Notes: a model not told the origin generated them from the sequence alone. DNA of 64,000 nucleotides from Pelagibacteraceae bacterium AG-359-O02 (GCA_003280485.1 QCEU01000001.1:1-64000); one strand, 5' to 3'; shown: positions 1 to 7,851, numbered from the stretch's first letter. Numbers and translations are program-made.

Positions 1-648
1 CTAACAGAGGAAAGCAAAAAAAATATTCACAAACAAAACCCTCATAAGAATTTATTAAAAGATATAAAAGTTTTTTTTAAAACTAAAAAAGAGTTAGATA
101 AATACTGTAGAAGTGAAGACATTTTACATCAAGGATATGTTGCTGAAATAGAACATTTAGAAAATCCTGAACTAAAAGAGTTTATTAGAGGCAAAAATAA
201 TTTAATATTTGTTTGTTTGGATGAGGTTACTGATCCCAGAAACATTGGTTCATTAATTAGGAGCGCAGCTTCATTTAATATTGACGGACTTATTGTGAAA
301 GAGAGACATTTTCCAAGTGAGAGTAAACTATTGTATAAATCTGCAAGTGGCTGTGTTGAATACTTAAATATCTTTCAAGTGTCGAATATTAATACTACTT
401 TAAAATATTTAAGAGATAAAAATTTTTGGGTATATGGATTTACTGCTAATAGTGATAAAAATTTTACTGATGTTAAGTGGAGTGGAAATAATGTTTTGCT
501 TTTTGGTTCAGAAGGATATGGTTTAAATAAACATACAGAGAAGTATACAGATTTTTCAGTGAAGATTAATATTAACAAAAATGTTGAAAGTTTAAATATA
601 TCTAATAGTGCAGCAATAGTTTTTCATCATATAAATCAACAAAAATAA
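1..648 (+). CDS. rlmB: SpoU/TrmH-family 23S rRNA 2'-O-ribose methyltransferase (RlmB-like), 5' truncated
   Basis: The ORF track starts at 217, but the same frame is open back to base 1, so the gene enters from outside the window and about 215 C-terminal codons are visible. The upstream part holds HQGYVAEIEHL, the HQG signature that joins the substrate-binding and catalytic domains in RlmB-type enzymes. The three SpoU knot motifs follow: DPRNIGSLIRSA, LLFGSEGYGLN and LNISNSAAIVFHH. The family transfers methyl from SAM to a ribose 2'-OH; RlmB acts on G2251 of 23S rRNA. The last motif is usually LNVSVA.., so LNISNSA is a mild variant. It is followed 41 nt later by tRNA-Thr on the same strand. 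The family is certain, the exact target inferred. Confidence 0.88.
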   Translation, partial: LTEESKKNIHKQNPHKNLLKDIKVFFKTKKELDKYCRSEDILHQGYVAEIEHLENPELKEFIRGKNNLIFVCLDEVTDPRNIGSLIRSAASFNIDGLIVKERHFPSESKLLYKSASGCVEYLNIFQVSNINTTLKYLRDKNFWVYGFTANSDKNFTDVKWSGNNVLLFGSEGYGLNKHTEKYTDFSVKININKNVESLNISNSAAIVFHHINQQK

Positions 649-689
649 TTTCTTGATAATATATTAAATACTATTAAAAAACCCCTCAT

Positions 690-765
690 GCCCTTGTAGC
701 TCAGTTGGTAGAGCAATTGATTTGTAATCAATAGGTCCGCGGTTCGAATCCGTGCGGGGGCACCA
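690..765 (+). tRNA. tRNA-Thr (anticodon TGT)
   Basis: A full cloverleaf can be folded. The 7-bp acceptor stem is GCCCTTG with CGGGGGC, the D-arm contains AGCTCAGTTGGTAGAGC, the anticodon stem-loop is ATTGA-TTTGTAA-TCAAT with anticodon TGT, and the T-arm is CGCGG-TTCGAAT-CCGTG. The discriminator is A and CCA is encoded. It lies between the rRNA methyltransferase gene and the convergent DmdA-like gene, which ends 3 nt downstream, so no room remains for a separate terminator. Confidence 0.97.
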
Positions 766-768
766 TAA

Positions 769-1917
769 CTACTTTAATGATTTTAATGTAATTTTTTTTT
801 TTGGATCAAAAAAAGGTTTTTCAATAATTTCACACTTAAAATTTTTATCACCAATTGAAACTTCTACTTCTAAACCAATTTTTGAATAAATAATATCTAC
901 TATACCAAGAGCAATATTCTTTTTTAAACGTGGTGAATAAACAGCTGACGTTATTTTTCCTATAACCTTATTCTCAACCATCAATGGCCAGAATGTTGTA
1001 TTTGGTCCACTTAACTTTTCACATTTAATTTCTAAACCAACTTGTAATCTTTTTACACCCTCAGTTTTAATTCTTTTAAGTGCTTTTTTTCCAATAAAAT
1101 TAATATTTCCATTTAAGTTAACTAGACGATCTAAACCAAGTTCAAATGGGTTTGTGTTAATATCAGCATCAGCATGGTAAGAAAGCATACCACCTTCTAT
1201 TCTTCTGATAGATGAAGTGTGACCTGGTTTTAGTCCAAATTCCTTTCCTGCTAACATAATTTTTTCATATAGTTCATTTCCTTTTGAACCATCTCTTAAA
1301 AATAATTCATAGCCAAATTCGCTAGACCAACCTGTTCGAGAAACTATTAATGGAATTCCGTCTAGATCTAGTTCTTTAAACCAATAATATTTTATATCTT
1401 TTATGCTTTCGCCAAATAATTTAAACATTATTTCACCAGACTTTGGTCCTTGTAATTGCAATGGAGAAACATCGGGCTCTGTTATTTTCACATTCAATCC
1501 TGAGTTAACAGCTACACCCTGAGCCCATAATAAAATATCACTATCACCTAAAGATAACCAAAAGTGATTTTCTCCCAGTCTTAAAAGAACGGGATCATTT
1601 AATACACCACCATCGGCATTTGTAATTAAAACATATTTACATTGACCAACAGATAATTTTGATAAATCTCTAGGTGTTAATAATTGAATAAATTTAAAAG
1701 CATCTGGTCCAGTAATTTCAACTTGTCTTTCAACAGCAACGTCACATAAAATTGCTGTTTCAATTAAGTTCCAAAAGTTCTGCTCTGGATCACCGAAATC
1801 ACGAGGTATATACATATGATTATATACAGAAAAACCTTTTGCTCCCCATTTAACTGTGGAATCGAAATATGGAGATTTTCTAATTTGAGTTCCAAACCCA
1901 AAGTTTTTGTTACTCAT
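769..1917 (-). CDS. DmdA/GcvT-family tetrahydrofolate-dependent methyltransferase (DMSP demethylase-like)
   Basis: At 382 aa it matches the length of GcvT-fold aminomethyltransferases and DmdA. The N-terminus carries YNHM (residues 32-35), VERQVEITG (62-70), LTPRDLSKL (80-88) and GGVLNDPV (103-110); this order resembles the DMSP demethylase of Pelagibacter more than glycine-cleavage GcvT. Asp108 in the LND motif corresponds to the folate-contacting Asp of the fold. The C-terminal barrel domain includes IGKITSAVYSP and ALGIVD. DmdA moves a methyl from DMSP to THF, but paralogs exist whose substrate is unknown, and several positions differ from what I recall of true DmdA. No other glycine-cleavage genes are nearby. 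It overlaps nadK by 1 nt (TAATG), so the two are probably translated from one message. Confidence 0.8.
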   Translation of the reverse strand: MSNKNFGFGTQIRKSPYFDSTVKWGAKGFSVYNHMYIPRDFGDPEQNFWNLIETAILCDVAVERQVEITGPDAFKFIQLLTPRDLSKLSVGQCKYVLITNADGGVLNDPVLLRLGENHFWLSLGDSDILLWAQGVAVNSGLNVKITEPDVSPLQLQGPKSGEIMFKLFGESIKDIKYYWFKELDLDGIPLIVSRTGWSSEFGYELFLRDGSKGNELYEKIMLAGKEFGLKPGHTSSIRRIEGGMLSYHADADINTNPFELGLDRLVNLNGNINFIGKKALKRIKTEGVKRLQVGLEIKCEKLSGPNTTFWPLMVENKVIGKITSAVYSPRLKKNIALGIVDIIYSKIGLEVEVSIGDKNFKCEIIEKPFFDPKKKITLKSLK

Positions 1918-2687
1918 TAATTTGTTTCTTTTCTGATTTGTTCTATTTTAATTTTTTTTTGAAGACTTCTGTTTGAATCATATAAAAGATTAAATTTAAC
2001 TTTTTTATTAATCTTAATAGATATTGTCTTTGCATTTCTAACCTCGTAATTGTCAGCAACTGCACTTATTGGTCTTTTACTAATATTTAGATTTTTAATT
2101 GTAATTTTTGATTTATCACTCACAATTCTTCCCTTCCATCTTCTAGGTCTAAAAGCACTTATGGGCCTAATTGATAATTTATTAGAGTCTAAATTTAATA
2201 TTGGTCCATATACTGACATATTGTATGCAGTACTACCTGCAGGTGTTGAAACTAATATTCCATCAGAAACTAATTTTTTTATAATTTTCTGAGATCCATT
2301 AGAAATTTCTAAAGATGCAGTTTGCCTACTTTGTCTTAGTATTGATACTTCATTTATTGCAATAGACTTCTTAGTTTTATTAAATTTGTTTTTAACAATC
2401 ATTTCTAAAGGTGAAATTGTAACTAGCTTTGCTTTAGACAAGTTTTTAAAAGTATTTTTAGTTGAAAACTTATTCATTAAAAAACCATAACTACCAGCAT
2501 TAATTCCATAAAATGGTATTTTATACTTATTATATTTTTTAAGTGCTGAAAGCATAAAACCGTCACCTCCAATAACAATTATTAGATTACATTTACCTAA
2601 TGATATATTTTTAATTTTATGGTCTAGAAAATTTTTAATTTTTTTTGAAGTTTTTGTATTATCAAAAAGAATATGTGGCTTTAACAT
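1917..2687 (-). CDS. nadK: NAD kinase
   Basis: A 256-aa protein with all NAD kinase landmarks: VIGGDGFML (catalytic GGDG, residues 40-43), GINAGSYGFL (61-70), the INEVSI motif (111-116) and DGILVSTPAGSTAYN (142-156). It phosphorylates NAD to NADP in the cytoplasm using ATP. The length is at the short end of bacterial NadK (250-300 aa). Its ATG lies only 3 nt after the CCA end of tRNA-Leu on the same strand, so there is no ordinary leader; a GAGGG in the tRNA acceptor stem is the only Shine-Dalgarno-like run, about 9 nt before the ATG. The downstream DmdA-like gene overlaps by 1 nt. Confidence 0.95.
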   Translation of the reverse strand: MLKPHILFDNTKTSKKIKNFLDHKIKNISLGKCNLIIVIGGDGFMLSALKKYNKYKIPFYGINAGSYGFLMNKFSTKNTFKNLSKAKLVTISPLEMIVKNKFNKTKKSIAINEVSILRQSRQTASLEISNGSQKIIKKLVSDGILVSTPAGSTAYNMSVYGPILNLDSNKLSIRPISAFRPRRWKGRIVSDKSKITIKNLNISKRPISAVADNYEVRNAKTISIKINKKVKFNLLYDSNRSLQKKIKIEQIRKETN

Positions 2688-2690
2688 TTA

Positions 2691-2776
2691 TGGTGCCCTC
2701 GGCCAGACTCGAACTGGCACTCCATAAATGGCAAGGATTTTAAGTCCTTTGTGTCTACCAATTTCACCACGAGGGC
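2691..2776 (-). tRNA. tRNA-Leu (anticodon TAA)
   Basis: Read on the minus strand: acceptor stem GCCCTCG with CGAGGGC, D-arm TGGTGAAATTGGTAGACAC, anticodon stem-loop AAGGA-CTTAAAA-TCCTT with anticodon TAA, a short class II variable arm, T-arm containing GTTCGAGTC, discriminator A and encoded CCA. The length of 86 nt fits a leucine tRNA. nadK starts 3 nt downstream on the same strand. Confidence 0.97.
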
Positions 2777-2792
2777 TCCTAGAGTTTGCATT

Positions 2793-2820
2793 GTTATATC
2801 TGTCTTTTGTTTTAACACAA
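2793..2820 (-). promoter_or_regulatory. Candidate sigma70 promoter for tRNA-Leu / nadK / dmdA-like unit
   Basis: On the minus strand TTGTGT (2820-2815) is followed after 16 nt by TATAAC (2798-2793), and the tRNA begins about 16 nt later. Placement just upstream of the tRNA, with no other promoter possible between the tRNA and nadK, supports it. The match is by eye; the rest of the 2777-2894 gap holds nothing else I recognise. Confidence 0.5.
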
Positions 2821-2894
2821 CTTCTTTTACTTGTTCAAGTTTTCTCGGTGTCTAACTGGTGACTAACTTTATTAAAAAATTATAGTAATTTAAT

Positions 2895-3689
2895 CTAATA
2901 TTTTACTACTTTACCCCATAGGGATTGAGATGGTCCATACCCTATTCGAGCATCTTCCATTTTGAGAACTCTACTATGATCAACCATCATATTTATACCT
3001 GGACCATAGATCTCTATGTATTTTGATAATACATCCTGATCATCAGCCTCAACCATAAACTGATTCAATTCTAGTGGACTAATGATTTTATCGATTACAT
3101 TCCATCTATAATCTTTCTTATCAAGGTTTTCTGTCAAACCCTCTGATTCTAGCAATATTTTCCAAGAACCTGCCTCAATAAATCTTTTAGATTGCATTTT
3201 AATTCTTTCCACAAAAATTTCTTCCTCGATAACCTTGGAATGTGCAAACGCAACTCCAACCTCATTAATAACTTTTATCCCTTTGCCTGTTGCATTTTCG
3301 ATAAGTCTACACATCTCATCATCATCTAAAGAACGAGCTATTCTTGAAATTTCAATTATATCAATACCAAGATTAACAACAGTATCTAGATAATCGTCTA
3401 CCACTTGTTTACCACCGGACATTGCAACGTCCATAATTGGATTTCCTAATGCTACTTGAACACTATGCTTTTTGCAGGTTTCGATAAATCTCAAAAGAGA
3501 TTTTTTGCTCATCATTGCACCTTGTTTTCCAGAAATCTTAAATATATCAACAAGGTTTGCATATGCCTCTAGGTAATCATCAATACAATTTCCCACCATA
3601 ACAGGTGCTCTTACATAATTTATACCCGTCTCACGAGGTTTTTCCTTTCTTTTTATGAAAGGTAAATTAGGAAATGTTACATCAGTCAT
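2895..3689 (-). CDS. ComA (phosphosulfolactate synthase)-family protein, copy 1
   Basis: The 264-aa protein follows the pattern of the ComA family (PF02679), a TIM barrel that in methanogens joins sulfite and phosphoenolpyruvate. KPRETG (residues 17-22) matches the usual KPR.KG opening, VDIFKISG (47-54) the VKFGWGT strand, GIDIIEISR (108-116) the LGFDAIEIS strand, and INEVG (141-145) the EVGKK strand. The lysines that normally follow EVG are missing (EVGVAF), so the chemistry or substrate may differ. It sits 16 nt downstream of the TctA-TctB permease and is the last gene of that minus-strand unit; a second family member lies divergent on the other side of the transporter. Family membership is fairly firm, function unknown. 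Confidence 0.72.
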   Translation of the reverse strand: MTDVTFPNLPFIKRKEKPRETGINYVRAPVMVGNCIDDYLEAYANLVDIFKISGKQGAMMSKKSLLRFIETCKKHSVQVALGNPIMDVAMSGGKQVVDDYLDTVVNLGIDIIEISRIARSLDDDEMCRLIENATGKGIKVINEVGVAFAHSKVIEEEIFVERIKMQSKRFIEAGSWKILLESEGLTENLDKKDYRWNVIDKIISPLELNQFMVEADDQDVLSKYIEIYGPGINMMVDHSRVLKMEDARIGYGPSQSLWGKVVKY

Positions 3690-3705
3690 TATAAATTCTA
3701 TTTAT

Positions 3706-5691
3706 TTAATTCATTTGACCGCCGAGCCACCAAGGCAAATCAATTAATAATCCTATCAAACCATTTGGAAACTGTAAAGTTAGCAGGGATGACAACGACC
3801 AGAGTATTACCATCAATACAGCAGAAATACAAATTGATGAGACATAAGCTTTTCTATTATGAAATAATATAAATATATTAATAAAAAGTGCTGCAGCAAT
3901 TGGAAAACCAAATATAAAATTCATTAATAGGAAACCAATAAAACTAAAATAATAAAAAAGTTGATTATTAAAGTTACCACTTATTTCAAAAATATTTGAT
4001 CGAGCAAATCTCATAAATGTATTATTTAAAAATGATAAATTTTTTAAGTCAGCAATTTTTATAATAAGTATAAAAACTAAGAGTGATAAAGCTATTACAC
4101 TTAGACTTATTGGAAACAAGTTAGCACGATAATCTAAACTACTAGTAAACCAAATCATAGATAGAGGTAGACAGAGTAATATGACTATATAATAAATTTG
4201 AGTAAGCTTACCTTTAATAAGATCAGATCTATAATTGCTATCAAACTTTTGTTTTGTCAAAAGAACGATAGTAGCAAGACACAAAATTATAAGAATTATT
4301 GAAACTGGACGGGATAAAAAACTTAAACCATATACTGCTTGAGTTTGATAGCTTAAGAGTTCAACTTTGCTTGATAAAAAGAATCCTATCAAAAGTGCAG
4401 GTCTTGACCAACCAAAGTTTTTAAAAGTAATACCAATTATACCAAATGACAATAATCCAATAAAATCATACCAGTCTCTATTAATATTAAATGTTGCAAA
4501 AAATATTAAACAAACCATGACAGGTGCAAGTATGTAATATGGAACTAGAGTGAATTTTGAAATTTGGGATGAAAAGCCCATACAAATCCCAGCACCTAAA
4601 ATATTTGCAATAGCTAATGACCAAATCATTAGATAGGTAAGATCAAGGTTTGTTGTTACCATATCTAAACCAGGTTCAATTCCTATTAGAACAAAACCTC
4701 CAAGTAATAAAACTTTATTACCAGATCCAGGTATTCCAAATATTAATGTTGGAATTAATGCTCCACCCTCTTTAGCATTATTAGCAGACTCAGGTGCTAT
4801 AACCCCTCGAATATCACCTTTACCAAATTGAGAAGTATCTTTTGTCGTTTGTTTTAAGTGACTATATGCAATCCAGTCAACGACTGTTCCTCCTAAACCG
4901 GGTAAAGCTCCAACTAGACAACCAAGAGTAGAACATCTTAAAACTAAAAACCAATTTTTTACTACATCTTTTAAGCCTGTGAACCACCCTTTTTTGGTAT
5001 TAAGTGATTTTGCAATTGAGCCTTTTGAATCAAGTAGGCCAACTATTTCTGGAATTGCAAACAATCCTAGTCCAACAACAACGAGAGGAACACCTTCTAA
5101 AAGATATAATGTATTAAATGTGTATCTTGGATCTCCTGTAATTGGGGCTGTTCCAATTGATCCAATAATTAATCCTAAAAAACATGATGCAATACCTTTA
5201 AATAAATTGTCACCTGTAAGAGCTCCCACCATTAATAAAGCAAGAACTACTAAAAGGAACTGTTCTCCAAATCCAAAAGCCATTATTATTGGGATGGCGT
5301 AATAAATAGATATAGATAATATAAAAGCTCCAAAGATACCTCCAAGCAATGAAGCACTAAAGGCAGCACTTAACGCTCTTGCAGCCATGCCTTTTTTGGA
5401 AAGTGGAAAACCATCCATTACTGTTGCTTGAGATCCTGCGGTACCAGGTACCCCCATAAGTACGGCAGGAAAAGTATCAGAAGTTGTTGTAGGAGCTAGA
5501 ACTCCAATCATCATTGCAAGAGCATGTGATGGTTCCATTGTAAAAACAAAAGGTAAAACAAGAGCTAAACCTGATGTTCCACCCATACCTGGTAGAATAC
5601 CAACAATTAAACCAAGTAAAGTACCTGCAAATAGAAATGCTAAATGAGTAGGCTCAAAAAGTTGAAAAAGTGCAGCTAATAATTGTTCCAT
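3706..5691 (-). CDS. TTT-family transporter permease, TctA fused to TctB
   Basis: The first ~480 residues are a TctA permease with about 12 membrane segments and the two glycine-rich signature repeats GILPGMGGTSG (near residue 31) and ALPGLGGTVVDW (near 262), plus IFGIPGSGNKVLLLG. TctA is normally ~500 aa; this one is 661 aa. The extra ~170 residues hold four to five more membrane helices with the TctB-like run GFLLMNFIFGFPIAAALF and a final FPNGLIG. No separate tctB gene is present, so a TctA-TctB fusion is the best reading. The complex imports carboxylates using the binding protein TctC, encoded just upstream. A terminator-like hairpin lies directly before its ATG. Substrate unknown. Confidence 0.85.
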   Translation of the reverse strand: MEQLLAALFQLFEPTHLAFLFAGTLLGLIVGILPGMGGTSGLALVLPFVFTMEPSHALAMMIGVLAPTTTSDTFPAVLMGVPGTAGSQATVMDGFPLSKKGMAARALSAAFSASLLGGIFGAFILSISIYYAIPIIMAFGFGEQFLLVVLALLMVGALTGDNLFKGIASCFLGLIIGSIGTAPITGDPRYTFNTLYLLEGVPLVVVGLGLFAIPEIVGLLDSKGSIAKSLNTKKGWFTGLKDVVKNWFLVLRCSTLGCLVGALPGLGGTVVDWIAYSHLKQTTKDTSQFGKGDIRGVIAPESANNAKEGGALIPTLIFGIPGSGNKVLLLGGFVLIGIEPGLDMVTTNLDLTYLMIWSLAIANILGAGICMGFSSQISKFTLVPYYILAPVMVCLIFFATFNINRDWYDFIGLLSFGIIGITFKNFGWSRPALLIGFFLSSKVELLSYQTQAVYGLSFLSRPVSIILIILCLATIVLLTKQKFDSNYRSDLIKGKLTQIYYIVILLCLPLSMIWFTSSLDYRANLFPISLSVIALSLLVFILIIKIADLKNLSFLNNTFMRFARSNIFEISGNFNNQLFYYFSFIGFLLMNFIFGFPIAAALFINIFILFHNRKAYVSSICISAVLMVILWSLSSLLTLQFPNGLIGLLIDLPWWLGGQMN

Positions 5692-5730
5692 AAAAAAAGC
5701 TGCTAGCTATTAGCTAGCAGCACTTTTTTT
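5692..5730 (-). terminator. Terminator-like hairpin between tctC and tctAB, U-tract touching the permease start
   Basis: A 10-bp perfect inverted repeat, GCTGCTAGCT (5699-5708) and AGCTAGCAGC (5712-5721), with a 3-nt loop. Read on the minus strand it is followed by seven T (5698-5692) that run straight into the ATG of tctAB at 5691. The + strand side also has a T-run (5724-5730). It probably terminates most transcripts after tctC, allowing partial read-through. Confidence 0.75.
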
Positions 5731-5737
5731 ATTTGTT

Positions 5738-6811
5738 CTATTGAACTCTATATGTGAATTTATGTTTCTTTAAAGCTGCATTTAGTTGCTTTTTAGTAGT
5801 ATCTGAAAATACTGCAGCCTTTTTGATAATTTCACCTGCTTCTTCTCCTATGATTAATGGAAATGGTCCAAGAGCTTTTACAGCCTTAGCCTTAAACTCT
5901 GGGTCATTTGTCATTTTAATAGCTGCATCTCTATATGCTTTTACTATTTCATCGGATGCATCTGCTGGAAGCATCATTGCTTTAGATGCTTGAGACCATG
6001 CAGCACCTATTGCATAGTATGCTTCTAAATCATCACCCTCAAGTTTTTTACCATTTACCTTCTCATACATTTCAGGAAATGTAGGTGCATTTGGTGCCAA
6101 AGGATTTCTAGAAACTGAACCGTCAGCTCCAATAATTCCTAATGTCATTAAATCTACAACTTTTCCTTTTTCTATTTCAGGCTTAACTTTTTTTACATAA
6201 TTCGCTGCACCATGTGAACTTAGATGAATTTCACCTCTTAAGAATGCTTGATAACCTCCTGAAGATGAAAGACCAGGTATAGGTTTAGCTCCTTTGATAC
6301 CAAGTTTCTCATAAATCCATATATGAAATAAATCTGCAGATGCAGGAGTTTTCAATGCATAAAGAACTAACTTTCTTTCTTTAATTTTAGATAGATCGTG
6401 AGGTTCAGCTAAATCTGAACGTGTGAACCAATGAGTATTTTGTGGTAACAAAACTACTGGTCGATATTCACTAAGATTATATTTAACAAGTGGATTTCCA
6501 GTAGCAACATTGACTATTACTGAAGTTGAGCATCCAAAAATAAAAGTTCCATCTGCTTTAGCATTTTTTTCAAAGTAATTTGAACCTTTAATAGCTCCAC
6601 CTCCTGGTATGTGCATGATTTGGACATCAGGATTTCCAGGTAAATATTTTTTTAAGAAAGGTTGAATAAATCTTGCAAATCTACTCGTACCACCACCTTC
6701 TTTAAATGGCACAACCCATGTAACTGTTTTGCCAGCGAAATTCACATCTGCATTTCCAATGGATACAAACGAGAATAACGACATTAATATTAATATTAGA
6801 ATTTTACGCAT
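5738..6811 (-). CDS. TctC (Bug-family) periplasmic substrate-binding protein of a TTT transporter
   Basis: A 357-aa protein with a classic Sec signal peptide (MRKILILILMSLFSFVSIGNA, cleavage near residue 21) followed by GKTVTWVVPFKEGGGTSRFAR, equivalent to the conserved opening of TctC/Bug proteins (V.W.VP..PGG..D..AR). Such proteins bind carboxylates or related acids in the periplasm and deliver them to TctAB. Slightly longer than the usual ~320 aa. It is the first gene of a tctC-tctAB-comA unit, has a strong Shine-Dalgarno (AAGGGGGG), and is separated from the permease by a hairpin. The ComA-family neighbours suggest an organic-acid or sulfonate-type ligand, but that is inference. Confidence 0.85.
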   Translation of the reverse strand: MRKILILILMSLFSFVSIGNADVNFAGKTVTWVVPFKEGGGTSRFARFIQPFLKKYLPGNPDVQIMHIPGGGAIKGSNYFEKNAKADGTFIFGCSTSVIVNVATGNPLVKYNLSEYRPVVLLPQNTHWFTRSDLAEPHDLSKIKERKLVLYALKTPASADLFHIWIYEKLGIKGAKPIPGLSSSGGYQAFLRGEIHLSSHGAANYVKKVKPEIEKGKVVDLMTLGIIGADGSVSRNPLAPNAPTFPEMYEKVNGKKLEGDDLEAYYAIGAAWSQASKAMMLPADASDEIVKAYRDAAIKMTNDPEFKAKAVKALGPFPLIIGEEAGEIIKKAAVFSDTTKKQLNAALKKHKFTYRVQ

Positions 6812-6822
6812 AATTTCCCCCC

Positions 6823-6850
6823 TTGAGAATATTGATACACATAGTATAAC
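6823..6850 (+). promoter_or_regulatory. Candidate sigma70 promoter for the divergent ComA-family gene
   Basis: TTGAGA (6823-6828), 16-nt spacer, TATAAC (6845-6850) on the + strand, about 110 nt before the ATG at 6963. The two outward-facing promoters overlap at their -10 elements. A short ACAC/GTGT inverted repeat (6837-6840 and 6851-6854) spans the -10s and could be an operator. Weaker match than the tctC promoter. Confidence 0.3.
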
Positions 6851-6872
6851 GTGTTCATTATGGGTCTTTCAA
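6843..6872 (-). promoter_or_regulatory. Candidate sigma70 promoter for tctC
   Basis: On the minus strand TTGAAA (6872-6867), an 18-nt spacer and TATACT (6848-6843). It would give a leader of about 25 nt including the AAGGGGGG ribosome site. The -10 overlaps the -10 of the candidate + strand promoter at 6845-6850. Confidence 0.5.
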
Positions 6873-6962
6873 CTAATTATATTTTTTTACATCCTCAAGA
6901 ACTGTAAAAATGTCTAATTTAGTTAGAAATTTATCTATTTGACTAATATAAAAGCAAAAAAC

Positions 6963-7826
6963 ATGCCTAAAACAAAAAATTCGATATCAAAAGTATTTGA
7001 TTTAAATGCTATAGAATCCAAGCCCAGAACTAAATCACAACTATGGTTGAAAGATGTGGGTTTTGATGAAGGTCCTTGGTACCACGAAAGAATGGGACTT
7101 CGTGAATTAGAAGACTTTCTAGAGGTTGCAGGTAACAGGATTGACCATGTTAAAATTGCAACAATGCAAGTTCTGGGACATCCAAAGGAATGGTTAGAAC
7201 GTAAAAATGATCTTTACAAAAAACACTCGATAGAGCCTTACTTGGATCATGGTTATTTTATAAAAGCATTTAAAAAGGGAAAAGTAAATGAAGCAATTGA
7301 TGTTGCGGCAGATTTAGGATTTTCTGCAATGGAATTCATGAATACATTTGGAGACATCCCTGAAAATCAAATTAAAGCTTGGTGCAATCATGCGATTAAA
7401 AATGGAATGAATATAATTTATGAACATCATCCAGAAAGTGGATGGGATAAAACAAAAAAAAATACTCCTGCAACATTAAAACAAATTGTTGAAAGCGCAG
7501 AACCTTTTTTTGAATATGGAGCATTTTCAATGCTTATTGATCATGAAGAAATTGAACTTCATGATAGTAAGTCAGATGTACTAACTGGAGTGCTCGAACA
7601 CTTTGGTAAAAATAGGGTTGCATTTGAAGTTACATCACCAAAGGAAGCTGAAGTGAGATGGTATTCAGATATACTTAATTATTTTGAACTTTTTGGTACA
7701 GATTGTAATTTAACTAATATTATGCCTAGCCAAGTAATGCTGATTGATCCATTAAGGTCTGGAGAGCGACCTGCTGAAATCTTATTTGATAAGTATCCAG
7801 AATTAGTCTCAGTTAAAGATAAATAA
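6963..7826 (+). CDS. ComA (phosphosulfolactate synthase)-family protein, copy 2
   Basis: The track starts at a TTG (6939); I prefer the ATG eight codons on (287 aa), because the extra residues add no family match. The body tracks the ComA fold: ELEDFLEVAGNRIDHVKIA (near 48-66, like ED.L.VCG.YIDFVK), LYKKHSIEPYLDHG (like YK..GI.VYPGGT), LGFSAMEF (118-125, like LGFEAVEIS), and near the C-terminus CNLTNIMPSQVMLIDPLRSG, like VNLANI...I.LE.LR.GLRGDT. The EVGKK strand is YEHHPESG here, so the lysine pair is absent and three acidic/His residues appear instead. It faces away from the tctC-tctAB-comA unit and ends convergent with a dehydrogenase gene. Substrate unknown. Confidence 0.7.
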   Translation: MPKTKNSISKVFDLNAIESKPRTKSQLWLKDVGFDEGPWYHERMGLRELEDFLEVAGNRIDHVKIATMQVLGHPKEWLERKNDLYKKHSIEPYLDHGYFIKAFKKGKVNEAIDVAADLGFSAMEFMNTFGDIPENQIKAWCNHAIKNGMNIIYEHHPESGWDKTKKNTPATLKQIVESAEPFFEYGAFSMLIDHEEIELHDSKSDVLTGVLEHFGKNRVAFEVTSPKEAEVRWYSDILNYFELFGTDCNLTNIMPSQVMLIDPLRSGERPAEILFDKYPELVSVKDK

Positions 7827-7851
7827 AAATAATTAATTCTTAAAATTTTAT

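Noticed and set aside
2050-2292. 80-aa ORF antisense to nadK
   Set aside because: Complement of conserved nadK motifs; shadow frame.
4979-5302. 107-aa plus-strand ORF inside tctAB
   Set aside because: Lies fully antisense to a strongly conserved permease; no family features or ribosome site. A shadow frame.
6939-6962. TTG start and eight extra residues for ComA copy 2
   Set aside because: The first ATG at 6963 gives a protein that already includes all family-matching sequence; the extra codons add none.
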